Source: Bacillota bacterium (lineage in GTDB: Bacteria > Bacillota > Clostridia > Christensenellales > UMGS416). Taken from it: DNA of 64,000 nt. The notes under the pieces were generated by a model. It was not told where the DNA came from. It ran no database searches and worked only from the letters and a program-made list of their open reading frames with translations. The position numbers and the translations under genes were made by a program. This document shows positions 25,496-35,504 of this stretch, piece by piece. Location: contig JAEYPH010000122.1 of NCBI GenBank assembly GCA_023410875.1, positions 1 through 64,000 on the forward strand. Direction: 5' to 3'. How positions within the stretch are numbered: position 1 is the stretch's first letter; every line of letters begins with the position of its first letter.

Positions 25496-26335
25496 ATGGG
25501 CAAGACGAAAGAGCGGATCAAGCGTGCGCTGAGATACATCAAGGATGGCGTTCCTACCAAGGTAACGAAGGTAAACATCGCCCAGATTCAATATGGCGGC
25601 ATTTTAGAGGGAAAAAAAGTACTGATTACCGGCGGCACCCGCGGGCTCGGGTATGCGATTGCCCAACGCGCGCTGGAAGAGAAGGCCTTGGTTTCGATCA
25701 CCGGGCGCAACATGGAAAGCCTGCTGGAAGCAAAGAAGAAGCTGGGCGATAACAAGAACCTTTTTCTTTTTGAGCATGACGTTCGCGATGTATCCACCGA
25801 TGACGACCTGATTCGCAAGGCCAGAGCGGCAATGGGCGGTATTGATATTCTGATCAACAACGCGGGGATCTCCATCCACGACATCGACTACAGCAATTGC
25901 TCCGAAGAGCAGTGGGACGCCCAGATGGATACGAATCTGAAGGGGGTCTATTTTCTGACGCAGGCGTTCATGAAATACTACGATGAGGTAGGCAAGCGCC
26001 AGGGCAAGATCATCAACATGGTCTCCGAGCGGGGCCTCTATGGCGACGACGTACCCTATGGCCTGGCCAAACGAGCGCTGATCAGCTATACCGAAGGGCT
26101 GGCCAGGCAGCTGATTTCCAAAGGCGTTCGCGTGAACGCCATCGCTCCGGGCGTTACCGCGACCGATATGACCGGGTATGATCCCGATGGCAATCTTTTC
26201 CGTGCATATGCCCGAGGCCGGCGGGTGCTTCTCCCGGAAGAAATTGCTGAGACCGCTATCTTTTTGATGAGTGATGCATCCAACTGCATTTCCGGTCAGG
26301 TCATCGCGTGCAACGAGGGGAATCACCTTAGATAA
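25496..26335 (+). CDS. Short-chain dehydrogenase/reductase linked to the MenD-like gene
   Basis: A 279-residue SDR. The NAD(P)-binding motif TGGTRGLG lies near residues 46-53, NNAG near 120, and the catalytic YGLAK follows a serine in MVSERGLYGDDVPY; PGV lies after the active site. An extra 35-40-residue basic N-terminal segment precedes the Rossmann fold. It starts 20 bases after the MenD-like gene and probably reduces the product of that enzyme, by analogy with other ThDP-enzyme/reductase pairs in sugar biosynthesis; the substrate is not known. It is the last gene of the polysaccharide cluster. Confidence 0.85.
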   Translation: MGKTKERIKRALRYIKDGVPTKVTKVNIAQIQYGGILEGKKVLITGGTRGLGYAIAQRALEEKALVSITGRNMESLLEAKKKLGDNKNLFLFEHDVRDVSTDDDLIRKARAAMGGIDILINNAGISIHDIDYSNCSEEQWDAQMDTNLKGVYFLTQAFMKYYDEVGKRQGKIINMVSERGLYGDDVPYGLAKRALISYTEGLARQLISKGVRVNAIAPGVTATDMTGYDPDGNLFRAYARGRRVLLPEEIAETAIFLMSDASNCISGQVIACNEGNHLR

Positions 26336-26468
26336 GTGGGCATGGAAATAGAACGGCTATAGACACCGGGTATTTTTTTCATACATTTCCGGCTCCAGGG
26401 CCGTTCCTGTGAATAAATCCCTTTCCCGGCGCAAAAATAACGGTACAACCGTTCGGGAGGGATATCAT

Positions 26469-27812
26469 ATGATGAAAAAGTGCCTGGCCGTTCTGCTGAC
26501 AGCTGCGATGCTGATCATGCCGGCGGGCGTCGCGTTGGCTGTCGACGACCCCTACGAAATGCTTTCCAGCCTGCCGACCGACATGCGCGATCAGGTTGCA
26601 CAGGCTATCCTGAAAGCCAAAGAGGAACAGCTCAAGAGCAGCCCCGCCACATGGGATGACCCCAACGCGTTGGTGACCAGCGCTGTGGCGACTGCCGCCG
26701 ATGACACCGGCGACGCCGCCGCATCCGCGCCGGCGCCCAACGATCCGTTCAACTTCAACTGCAAGTCCGCGCTGCTCATCGACAGCGACACCGGCTCCGT
26801 GCTCTATGAGAGGAACGCCGACACCCGTCTGCCGGTGGCCAGCGTGACAAAGGTCATGACGTTGCTGCTGACCTTCGAAGCGCTGGATTCCCAGAAATTC
26901 GCCTTGGACGATACGATTACCGTCAGCAAGGAGGCCGCGGGCATGGGCGGCTCCCAGGCGTTGCTGGATGCCAACGGCAAGTACAAGGCGTCAGACCTCA
27001 TCAAATCCATCATCGTGGCCAGTGCCAACGATTCCAGCGTGGCCATGGCCGAGTTCCTTTATGGTTCCGAATCGCTCTTTGTGGACAGGATGAACGAGCG
27101 TGCAGCGGAGCTGGGTATGGATAACACGCACTTTGTCAACTGTACGGGCCTTCCTGCCCAGGGGCAGTATACGACGGTGGAAGATGTGTCCATCATGTCC
27201 CGTGCGCTCATCCGCCATCCGATGTTCTTCCAATACAGCAAGGTGTGGATGTATGACATGCCCCACGCCAACGGGCGCGTCACTTCGCTTTCCAACACCA
27301 ACAAGCTCACGCGCTTCTATGACGGCTGTGATGGCATAAAGACCGGCTCAACAGACGAGGCGGGTTACTGCCTGACCGCGACCGCCAAGCGCGGCGACAG
27401 TCGCTTCATTGCCGTCATCGCTGGTTCGCCCACCAGCGCCGAACGCAACGCTTCCATTTCCAAAATGCTGGACTATGCCTTTGCTACCTATAAAAATGTG
27501 ACACTGTTCGACGAGGGCGCCATCGTGCAGCCCAACGTTGTGGTTTGGGGCGGAAAGCTGGACGCCGTCAACGCCGTGTCCGTGGACAAGATCTCGGTGC
27601 TCGTGAAGAAGGGCGAGGAGAACAAGGTGGACAAGGTTGTGCAGATCAACGAGCCGGTGCAGGCGCCAGTGGAGCACGGCATGCAGATCGGCACGGTGCG
27701 GGTGCTGGTGGATGGAAAGCCCGTCGCCGAATACCCTGTCATCGCTGACCGCACCGTGGAGGAAGCGGGCTTCTGGACCAACTTTGTAAAGATATTGGAT
27801 ACCTTCAAATAA
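26469..27812 (+). CDS. D-alanyl-D-alanine carboxypeptidase (low-molecular-weight PBP)
   Basis: A 447-residue exported enzyme of the S11 family that trims the terminal D-Ala from peptidoglycan stem peptides. A signal peptide (MMKKCLAVLLTAAMLIM..GVALA) is followed by about 75 linker residues, then the penicillin-binding core: SVTK with S125 as nucleophile, SAN (185-187) and KTG (291-293). A C-terminal beta-rich domain (PBP5-type) and a hydrophobic tail end the protein. GGGAGGG lies before the ATG chosen. It resembles DacF-type enzymes. A strong terminator follows. Confidence 0.93.
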   Translation: MMKKCLAVLLTAAMLIMPAGVALAVDDPYEMLSSLPTDMRDQVAQAILKAKEEQLKSSPATWDDPNALVTSAVATAADDTGDAAASAPAPNDPFNFNCKSALLIDSDTGSVLYERNADTRLPVASVTKVMTLLLTFEALDSQKFALDDTITVSKEAAGMGGSQALLDANGKYKASDLIKSIIVASANDSSVAMAEFLYGSESLFVDRMNERAAELGMDNTHFVNCTGLPAQGQYTTVEDVSIMSRALIRHPMFFQYSKVWMYDMPHANGRVTSLSNTNKLTRFYDGCDGIKTGSTDEAGYCLTATAKRGDSRFIAVIAGSPTSAERNASISKMLDYAFATYKNVTLFDEGAIVQPNVVVWGGKLDAVNAVSVDKISVLVKKGEENKVDKVVQINEPVQAPVEHGMQIGTVRVLVDGKPVAEYPVIADRTVEEAGFWTNFVKILDTFK

Positions 27813-27834
27813 CGCGAAACCAACAGAGAACGCG

Positions 27835-27872
27835 AAGAACTGCCGCACGGCGCGCGGCAGTTCTTCTTTTTT
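27835..27872 (+). terminator. Terminator of the D,D-carboxypeptidase gene
   Basis: AAGAACTGCCGC (27835-27846) pairs with GCGGCAGTTCTT (27854-27865), followed by CTTTTTT. Confidence 0.85.
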
Positions 27873-27927
27873 GGGCCATGATGATCGAAGAGCAGGTTTG
27901 ATGAGCCAAATTGAGCGCTTACGGCGT

Positions 27928-27956
27928 TTGCCAGCGGTTTGGACTTGCGATATAAT
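27928..27956 (+). promoter_or_regulatory. Promoter of the CBS-domain membrane protein gene
   Basis: TTGCCA (27928-27933), a 17-base spacer and TATAAT (27951-27956). Confidence 0.75.
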
Positions 27957-28008
27957 ATATAAAGTCAATATCTAAAGCAAATATCTTTGTGATTCGGAGG
28001 AACCACAC

Positions 28009-29343
28009 TTGGACGATCCGCTCCCTAGTATCATACTGCAATTTTTTCTCATCCTGCTCAACGCATTTTTTGCCTGCACGGAGATTGCCGTCATTTCTCT
28101 CAACGACGCCATGATCAAAAGGGCCGCCGAGTCCGGTGACAAGAAGGCCCGTGTGCTCGTCCGCCTGATCGAGAAGCCGGCCCATTTCCTGGCGACAATA
28201 CAGGTTGGCATCACGCTGGCGGGCTTTCTGGGCAGCGCCTTCGCGGCTAATAACTTCTCCGCTGTTTTGGTCAAGTGGGCGGTGGGCCTGGGTATAAGCC
28301 TTTCTGAGGATGCGCTGAATACCATCGCCGTCATTCTCATCACGATCGTGCTGAGCTTCTTTACTCTGGTGCTGGGCGAACTGGTGCCCAAACGCATCGC
28401 CATGCAGCGGCCTGAGCCCATTGCCCGGGCCGTAGCCAGTGTCATTATGGTGCTAAGCTATGCAGCCGCCCCTCTGGTGTGGCTGCTGACCACCTCCACC
28501 AATCTCATCCTGCGCCTGCTGCGGCTCAATACCAGCGCCGAAGAGGAACGCGTCACAGAGGAAGAAATCCGCATCATGGTGGACTTGGGCGAAGAGAAGG
28601 GCGCCATCGCCCCCGAAGAGGGCGAGATGATCGACAACGTGCTGGAGCTCTCGGACAAGACGGCGGTGGAACTGATGACCCACCGCACCGATCTCACGGT
28701 GCTGTGGCTGGAGGATGAGCCCGAGGTCTGGGAGCAGACGATCTATTCCAGCAACTATTCGCGCTATCCCGTTTGCGGAGACAGTATGGACAAGATTGTG
28801 GGTGTGCTGCATGTGCGTGACTATTTCTGCAACTTGCGCAACGAGCAGCCCATGGGCGTCAAGGAGTTGCTGCGCCCGGCCTATTTTGTACCGGAGACCG
28901 CTCGCGCCGATATGCTGCTGCGGGACCTTAAACAGAATCGCGCCCACATGGCCGTCGTCGTGGACGAGTACGGCGGCACCAGCGGCGTGCTGACGATGGA
29001 AGACCTCATAGAAGAAATCGTGGGTCAGATCGAGGATGAGCACGACGACGCTGACCCTGACCCCGATATCATCACGCTGGGCAATAATCGCTGGCGTGTG
29101 CGCGGTTCTGTCGATATTGCCACGCTCAGTGAGGAGCTGGCCGTCAACTTCCCCGAGGGCGATTACGACACGCTAGGAGGGCTTATCTTCGCGCAGATGC
29201 ACAGCATTCCCATCGACGGCACCCACCCGGAAGTGGATGTGGCCGGCGTGCACATTGTCGTGGAAGAGCTTGCGGATCACCGTGTGGAATGGGCGGACAT
29301 CACGGCAATACAGCCTGAACAGGAGGCCATTGAGGAACCTTAA
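28009..29343 (+). CDS. HlyC/CorC family membrane protein (CNNM-CBS-CorC_C)
   Basis: A 444-residue protein with an N-terminal DUF21/CNNM membrane domain (three to four helices, residues about 1-185, including FFACTEIAVISLNDA and VLGELVPKRIA). A pair of CBS domains covers about residues 205-330 and a C-terminal CorC_HlyC domain follows (from about 345, with GDYDTLGGLIF). Family members are implicated in magnesium/cobalt efflux or resistance. The GTSGVLTMEDLIEEIVG linker is conserved. Translation begins at TTG with GGAGG upstream. It is monocistronic from its own promoter. Confidence 0.9.
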   Translation: MDDPLPSIILQFFLILLNAFFACTEIAVISLNDAMIKRAAESGDKKARVLVRLIEKPAHFLATIQVGITLAGFLGSAFAANNFSAVLVKWAVGLGISLSEDALNTIAVILITIVLSFFTLVLGELVPKRIAMQRPEPIARAVASVIMVLSYAAAPLVWLLTTSTNLILRLLRLNTSAEEERVTEEEIRIMVDLGEEKGAIAPEEGEMIDNVLELSDKTAVELMTHRTDLTVLWLEDEPEVWEQTIYSSNYSRYPVCGDSMDKIVGVLHVRDYFCNLRNEQPMGVKELLRPAYFVPETARADMLLRDLKQNRAHMAVVVDEYGGTSGVLTMEDLIEEIVGQIEDEHDDADPDPDIITLGNNRWRVRGSVDIATLSEELAVNFPEGDYDTLGGLIFAQMHSIPIDGTHPEVDVAGVHIVVEELADHRVEWADITAIQPEQEAIEEP

Positions 29344-29398
29344 CGCTTAAAATTGCTAGCTGCTTTTTGAGACAGCCCGTTTTCCAGGCTGCAAATGC

Positions 29399-29427
29399 TT
29401 GTAGCCTGAGATGAAATGATGTATATT
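29399..29427 (+). promoter_or_regulatory. Promoter of the M14 peptidase gene
   Basis: TTGTAG (29399-29404), a 17-base spacer and TATATT (29422-29427). Confidence 0.5.
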
Positions 29428-29457
29428 AAGGCCATATTATACTGATGGAGTGTTTCG

Positions 29458-31617
29458 TTGTACCAGAGAACATCCCTGTGTAGATGGCTGCCCTTGGCTT
29501 GTGCGCTGTTGTTGTGTGTCATCGTTGCAGCGCCAGCCGAGCAGGCCAAGGCAGCGCCTGCTGCCGGTAGCTTCCTTACCGTCAGCGTGGACAGTGTGGC
29601 GCTGCGTTCCGCCGCTTCCGGCACAGCCACTGTCATCAAGACGCTGACGCGCGGTGCCAACGTACAGTATCTTTCCTATTCTGGCACCTATTATAAGGTC
29701 GCCGCCGGACGAGGCATCGTGGGTTACCTGCCATCGTCGTCGGTGCGCGCGGCTTCATCTGGGCTTTCCGCCACCACCAAGCAAAACATCGCGCTGGACT
29801 GGCCCAGCCGTTTTATCAATACCAGCTCGCAGTACAGCTTTGCCGCCGGTATAGAGGATATGGCGGCAATTGACAGTTACTATCCCAATACCCGCATTGT
29901 GACGATCGGGGCGTCGGTATGGAAGCACCCGATCAAGGCTCTGGTAGTAGGCTCGCAGCAGGCCCCCATTAAGCTGCTGGTACATGCCGGCATACATGCC
30001 CGGGAGTATATGACATCCCAGGTGGTCATGCGCCAGGCGCAGAACATGCTGGAGGCCGCCAAGCAGGGCGCCATCTATGGCTCCATGCCCGTAACAGAGC
30101 TGCTCAGCAAGGTGGAAGTATGGTTTGTGCCCTTTGTGAACCCCGATGGCATTCTTCTGGTTACCCAAGGCTGGTCCGCAGTGCCGGGCAATGCGCCCCT
30201 GAGCAAGAGTAAGCTGCGGTCGCTCAACGACGGCAGCACCGACTTCAGCCGCTGGAAGTCCAACGGCAGGGGTGTGGACTTGAACCATAACTTTGACGGC
30301 AACTGGCAGGTGTTCGAGGACTTTCCGAGTCCGGATAGCGAGGGGTACTCTGGCCCCGCGCCGTTCAGCGAGCCCGAGACCCAAGCGCTGCGGGACCTGA
30401 CGCTGCAGCAGGATTTCGACCTGTCCTTGAGCTATCATGCCCAGGGGGAGATCCTCTATTGGAGCGACCCCTATAATTCCGCATTGGAACAGTATGATTA
30501 CGAACTGGGCAAACAGATTAGTTTGCACAGCGGTTACAGGTTGCTCGGCATCTCCCAGCAGGATCCCACCGGCGGTTACCGGGACTGGGTCAATCTACGG
30601 CTGGATAAGCCGTCGTTCACGATCGAGATCGGCAATGTCGCCTGCCCGCTGCCTATGAGCCAGTTTTCCAGGGCGTGGCTGAAAAATCGCTACATCGTGC
30701 TGCAGATGGCCACTGCGCTTGTGACCCAAAAGCCGCCGTCGCCCACGGCGCCGCCAGCCGCCCCGACCGGCCTGAAGGCGGCAAGAGCCTCAGCCACCAG
30801 CGTAAAGATCACTTGGTCCGGCGTCGCTGGCGCAGCCAAGTATGAGCTCTACCGCGCGACCTCTTCGAATGGTACGTATTATAAGAGTGTCGAGACAGTG
30901 TCGTCTGCCTTTACCAGCGCCAATGTGGTAGAGGGTAAGACCTATTACTACAAGGTGCGTGCCTATCGGCTGGTCGGCAGCACGAAGATCTATGGGCCAT
31001 ACTCAAGCGTGATCACCTATAAGCATGATGGGGACAATGACATTCCTGTACCCGCTGCTCCAACCGGCTTGAAGGCAGCCAAGGTTTCTGCTACCAGCGT
31101 AAAGATCACGTGGTCCGGCGTTGCTGGCGCAACCAAATATGAGCTCTACCGCGCGACCTCTTCAACTGGTACGTATTATAAGAGCGTCGAGACGGCGTCG
31201 CTTGCCTTCACCAGCACCAATGTGGTAAATGGTAAGACCTATTACTACAAAGTGCGTGCCTACCGGCTGGTCGACGGCACGAAGGTCTATGGGCCATACT
31301 CAAGCGTGATCACGTATGAGCACTATGACGACGATGAACTTGCTGCTCCAACCGGCTTAAAGGCAGCCAAGGTATCTTCTACAAGCGTTCAGATCACTTG
31401 GTCCGGCGTCGCTGGCGCAACCAGGTATGAGCTCTACCGCGCGACCTCTTCGACCGGTACGTATTACAAGAGCATCGAGACGACGTCGCCGGCCTTCACC
31501 AGCGCCAATGTGGAAAATGGCAACACCTATTACTACAAAGTGCGCGCCTATCGCCTGGTTGGCAGCACAAGAGTTTATGGGCCGTACTCGGCGGTTGTGG
31601 CCTATAAGCATTCCTGA
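29458..31617 (+). CDS. Secreted M14 zinc carboxypeptidase with SH3 and three FN3 domains
   Basis: A 719-residue exported protein. Signal peptide: residues 1-32, cleaved near QAKAA. An SH3-type domain follows (about 38-98). The M14 peptidase domain (about 120-420) has HAREY with zinc ligands H180 and E183, NPDG, RGVDLNHNFDGNW, third ligand H327 and catalytic glutamate E390 in FTIEIGN. The motifs resemble peptidases that cleave gamma-D-Glu-diaminopimelate bonds in cell-wall peptides, so a cell-wall substrate is likely. Three fibronectin type III domains (about 433-719) form the C-terminus. Translation starts at TTG, with TGGAG upstream. A bidirectional terminator follows. Confidence 0.88.
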   Translation: MYQRTSLCRWLPLACALLLCVIVAAPAEQAKAAPAAGSFLTVSVDSVALRSAASGTATVIKTLTRGANVQYLSYSGTYYKVAAGRGIVGYLPSSSVRAASSGLSATTKQNIALDWPSRFINTSSQYSFAAGIEDMAAIDSYYPNTRIVTIGASVWKHPIKALVVGSQQAPIKLLVHAGIHAREYMTSQVVMRQAQNMLEAAKQGAIYGSMPVTELLSKVEVWFVPFVNPDGILLVTQGWSAVPGNAPLSKSKLRSLNDGSTDFSRWKSNGRGVDLNHNFDGNWQVFEDFPSPDSEGYSGPAPFSEPETQALRDLTLQQDFDLSLSYHAQGEILYWSDPYNSALEQYDYELGKQISLHSGYRLLGISQQDPTGGYRDWVNLRLDKPSFTIEIGNVACPLPMSQFSRAWLKNRYIVLQMATALVTQKPPSPTAPPAAPTGLKAARASATSVKITWSGVAGAAKYELYRATSSNGTYYKSVETVSSAFTSANVVEGKTYYYKVRAYRLVGSTKIYGPYSSVITYKHDGDNDIPVPAAPTGLKAAKVSATSVKITWSGVAGATKYELYRATSSTGTYYKSVETASLAFTSTNVVNGKTYYYKVRAYRLVDGTKVYGPYSSVITYEHYDDDELAAPTGLKAAKVSSTSVQITWSGVAGATRYELYRATSSTGTYYKSIETTSPAFTSANVENGNTYYYKVRAYRLVGSTRVYGPYSAVVAYKHS
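30760..31611 (+). repeat. Three near-identical FN3-coding repeats (about 290 bp each)
   Basis: Units starting near 30760, 31057 and 31345 have periods of 297 and 288 bp and encode three FN3 domains sharing TSVKITWSGVAGATKYELYR-like cores. They are highly similar at both DNA and protein level, with variation concentrated in the linkers (HDGDNDIPV, HYDDDEL). High DNA identity suggests recent duplication and a site prone to unequal recombination. Confidence 0.9.
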
Positions 31618-31629
31618 TTCACAGAGTGA

Positions 31630-31663
31630 AAAGAGCAGCCCGGCCCCGGCCGGGCTGCTCTTT
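31630..31663. terminator. Bidirectional terminator between the M14 gene and mscL
   Basis: AAAGAGCAGCCCGGC (31630-31644) pairs perfectly with GCCGGGCTGCTCTTT (31649-31663). It serves two convergent genes. Confidence 0.85.
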
Positions 31664-31673
31664 GTCTGCTCGG

Positions 31674-32147
31674 TTATCGTGGTTCCGTTTCCTGCCGGTT
31701 CTGCTTTTTGAGTTCTTCCAGTATCTCTTCCAGCAGCACCTCGGAGCGCGGCGGCGCAGCGGGTTGCTGCTCTGCCAGCGCCTGCTCCAGCTCCTTAGCC
31801 TGCGCTTCCTCCTGCTTGCGTCGGAGCTGCTCGACAAGCTTTATGACCAGATAGATACTCACCGTGATGATCAGGAAATCCACGATGTTCTGCAAAAACA
31901 TTCCATATTTTAGTACCAGCGCATCCATTTTAGGTACTTCGCTGGCGGCTCGAATTTCCCAATATAAATCCTTGAGGTTCACGGCACCAATCAATAGACC
32001 TAATACTGGCATCACGATGTCATTGACCAGCGACGTTACGATCTTGCCAAAAGCGCCGCCCACGATGACGCCGATGGCCAGATCCAGTACGTTGCCGCGC
32101 ATGGCGAATTTTTTGAAGTCCTCGAGCCCTTGCTTGAACTTGCCCAT
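31674..32147 (-). CDS. mscL: Large-conductance mechanosensitive channel MscL
   Basis: A 157-residue membrane protein that opens under membrane tension during hypo-osmotic shock. FKKFAMRGNVLDLAIGVIVGGAFGKIV at the N-terminus is the highly conserved amphipathic helix and first membrane helix. A second hydrophobic helix, NIVDFLIITVSIYLVIKLV, is followed by a charged cytoplasmic helical bundle, EELKKQ. The C-terminal region is slightly longer than usual. The start is supported by GAGAGGAGTG. Confidence 0.95.
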   Translation of the reverse strand: MGKFKQGLEDFKKFAMRGNVLDLAIGVIVGGAFGKIVTSLVNDIVMPVLGLLIGAVNLKDLYWEIRAASEVPKMDALVLKYGMFLQNIVDFLIITVSIYLVIKLVEQLRRKQEEAQAKELEQALAEQQPAAPPRSEVLLEEILEELKKQNRQETEPR

Positions 32148-32278
32148 GGAAACACTCCTCTCCGGATACGGTTTTATCTTCCTCTATGGTATCGCAAAAC
32201 CGGGCGTCGGGAAAGAACTAGATATGCGGCTTTTTACGGGAAATTAACAACGGTTCATCGACATATGGTGTTGGCTTG

Positions 32279-32307
32279 TTTTCGGTACTACAAATTGGTG
32301 GTATAAT
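32279..32307 (+). promoter_or_regulatory. Promoter of the glycogen operon
   Basis: TATAAT (32302-32307) with TTTTCG (32279-32284) 17 bases upstream; the -35 is weak, so an activator or another -35 may apply. Confidence 0.5.
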
Positions 32308-32346
32308 AAGGTAGGCGGCTATCACACCGCCGTGACGGGAGTATCG

Positions 32347-34287
32347 ATGGCCAGACAAAAGAAGGACAGCCTGGATCTGCCGCTCTATCTGTTCCGCGAG
32401 GGCACGCTCAGCCGGGCTTACCGTTTTCTGGGCTGCCACCGGGGGAAAGAGGGAGCGCGCAGCGGCGTGGTGTTCCGCGTGTGGGCACCCAACGCCCGGG
32501 CCGTGTCGGTCGTCGGCGACTTTAACCAGTGGGACCGCACTTCCCATCCCATGCAGCGCATTGCCGACACCGGCGTGTGGGAACTGTTTGTTCAGGGCAT
32601 TCAGGAGTTTGCAGCCTATAAGTTTTGCGTGACCGGCAGGCGGGGCCGCCAGGTGCTCAAGGCCGATCCCTACGCCTTCCACGGCGAGACCCGGCCCCAG
32701 ACGGCTTCCAAGGTGTTCTTTTTGGAAGACTACGCGTGGGGAGACGACGCCTGGCAACAGGCCAAGGCTGCCCAGAATCCGGTAACGCAGCCGCTCAACA
32801 TCTACGAGGTGCACCTGGGCAGCTGGCGGCGGTATGCCGACAACCAGTGCATGGGCTACGAAAAGCTGGCCGGCGAGTTGATCCCCTATGCCAAGTCCAT
32901 GGGCTACACCCATCTGGAGCTGATGCCTCTGTCCGAGTATCCCTTTGACGGCTCCTGGGGCTATCAGGTCAGCGGGTATTTTTCCGCGACGTCGCGCTAT
33001 GGCACACCCAGTGACCTGATGCGCTTCGTGGACCTGTGCCACCAGGCGGGGCTGGGCGTGCTGCTGGACATCGTGCCGGCCCATTTCCCAAAGGACGAGC
33101 ACGGGCTCATCGCCTTCGACGGCACGCCGTGCTATGAATACGCCGACCCGCTGATGAGCGACCACCCCCAGTGGGGCACCAAAAACTTCGACTACGGCCG
33201 CAACGAGGTGCGCAGCTTTTTGATCTCCAGCGCCGTGTTCTGGGTCAGCGAGTTCCATTTTGACGGCCTGCGAGTGGACGCCGTGGCGTCCATGCTCTAC
33301 TACAGCTTTGGCCGGGAAAAAGGCCAACATCGCCTCAACCGCCATGGCGGGCCGGAGAACCTGGAGGCCATGGAGCTGATCCGCCGCATGAACGACGCCG
33401 TGCACGAGGCCGCACCCGGAACCATGATGATGGCGGAGGAATCCACCGCCTGGCCCATGGTCACCAAGCCGCCCTACATGGGCGGGCTTGGCTTCGATTT
33501 CAAGTGGAACATGGGCTGGATGAACGACCTGCTCAAGTATATGGCCACCGACCCGATCCACCGCAAGCACCTGCACAGCTCTTTGACGTTCCCGCTGTTC
33601 TATGCGTTCTCTGAGAACTTCGTCCTGCCCATCAGCCATGACGAGGTCGTGCACGGCAAGCATTCGCTTCTGGACAAGATGCCCGGCTCCTACGACGAGA
33701 AGTTCGCCGGGGTGCGGGCGTTCCTGGGCTATATGATGGCCCACCCCGGCAAGAAGCTGCTGTTTATGGGCTGCGAGTTCGGCCAGTTCATCGAGTGGGA
33801 CTTTAAAAATGAGTTGGACTGGCACCTGCTGCAATACCCACGCCACGGCGAGCTGGCGGCCTACGCGGCGGAGGTCAACCGTTGCTATGCGGATCACCCG
33901 GCCTTCTGGCAGGCTGACGACAGCTGGAAGGGCTTCTCGTGGATCAGCAACGATGATTATGAGCAGAACATCATCGCCTTCCGCCGCATGGACCAGGGCG
34001 GGAACGAAGTCGTGGTTCTGTGCAATTTCGCCCCCGTCAAACGGGAGAACTACCGCATTGGCGCGCCGCAGCCGGGTGTTTACGAGGAACTGCTCAACAG
34101 CGACAGCGCCAGCTTTGGCGGCTGGGGCAACCGCAATGGACCGATTGAGACCGAGGACATCCCATTGCACGGGCATCCCCAGTCCATGGCGGTCACGGTT
34201 CCACCGCTGTCCACGGTGTATTTCCAAAGGCGGGGAACTAAAAAAACGGAGCAAAGTGTTTCCTCAATACGCGAGAGGGGAAAATAA
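32347..34287 (+). CDS. glgB: 1,4-alpha-glucan branching enzyme
   Basis: A 646-residue enzyme that introduces alpha-1,6 branches into glycogen. An N-terminal CBM48-like domain (VVFRVWAPNARAVSVVGDFNQW, about residues 37-58) is followed by the GH13 barrel: the family-specific EYPFDGSWGYQ, nucleophile in FDGLRVDAV, acid/base glutamate in MMMAEEST and the aspartate of ISHDEVVHGK. The C-terminal beta domain is complete. GGGAG lies six bases before the chosen ATG; a GTG five codons earlier is less likely. First gene of the glycogen operon, ending two bases before glgC. Confidence 0.95.
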   Translation: MARQKKDSLDLPLYLFREGTLSRAYRFLGCHRGKEGARSGVVFRVWAPNARAVSVVGDFNQWDRTSHPMQRIADTGVWELFVQGIQEFAAYKFCVTGRRGRQVLKADPYAFHGETRPQTASKVFFLEDYAWGDDAWQQAKAAQNPVTQPLNIYEVHLGSWRRYADNQCMGYEKLAGELIPYAKSMGYTHLELMPLSEYPFDGSWGYQVSGYFSATSRYGTPSDLMRFVDLCHQAGLGVLLDIVPAHFPKDEHGLIAFDGTPCYEYADPLMSDHPQWGTKNFDYGRNEVRSFLISSAVFWVSEFHFDGLRVDAVASMLYYSFGREKGQHRLNRHGGPENLEAMELIRRMNDAVHEAAPGTMMMAEESTAWPMVTKPPYMGGLGFDFKWNMGWMNDLLKYMATDPIHRKHLHSSLTFPLFYAFSENFVLPISHDEVVHGKHSLLDKMPGSYDEKFAGVRAFLGYMMAHPGKKLLFMGCEFGQFIEWDFKNELDWHLLQYPRHGELAAYAAEVNRCYADHPAFWQADDSWKGFSWISNDDYEQNIIAFRRMDQGGNEVVVLCNFAPVKRENYRIGAPQPGVYEELLNSDSASFGGWGNRNGPIETEDIPLHGHPQSMAVTVPPLSTVYFQRRGTKKTEQSVSSIRERGK

Positions 34288-34289
34288 TA

Positions 34290-35500
<1,211 letters not shown>

Positions 35501-35504
<4 letters not shown>

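Noticed and set aside
30760..31611. A CRISPR array or tandem satellite
   Set aside because: The repeats are about 290 bp and encode FN3 domains in frame; there are no short identical repeats with unique spacers.
32218..34254. A 678-codon open frame opposite glgB
   Set aside because: Same reason: codon bias leaves few stops on the other strand. The product has no recognisable domain, and glgB is unambiguous.
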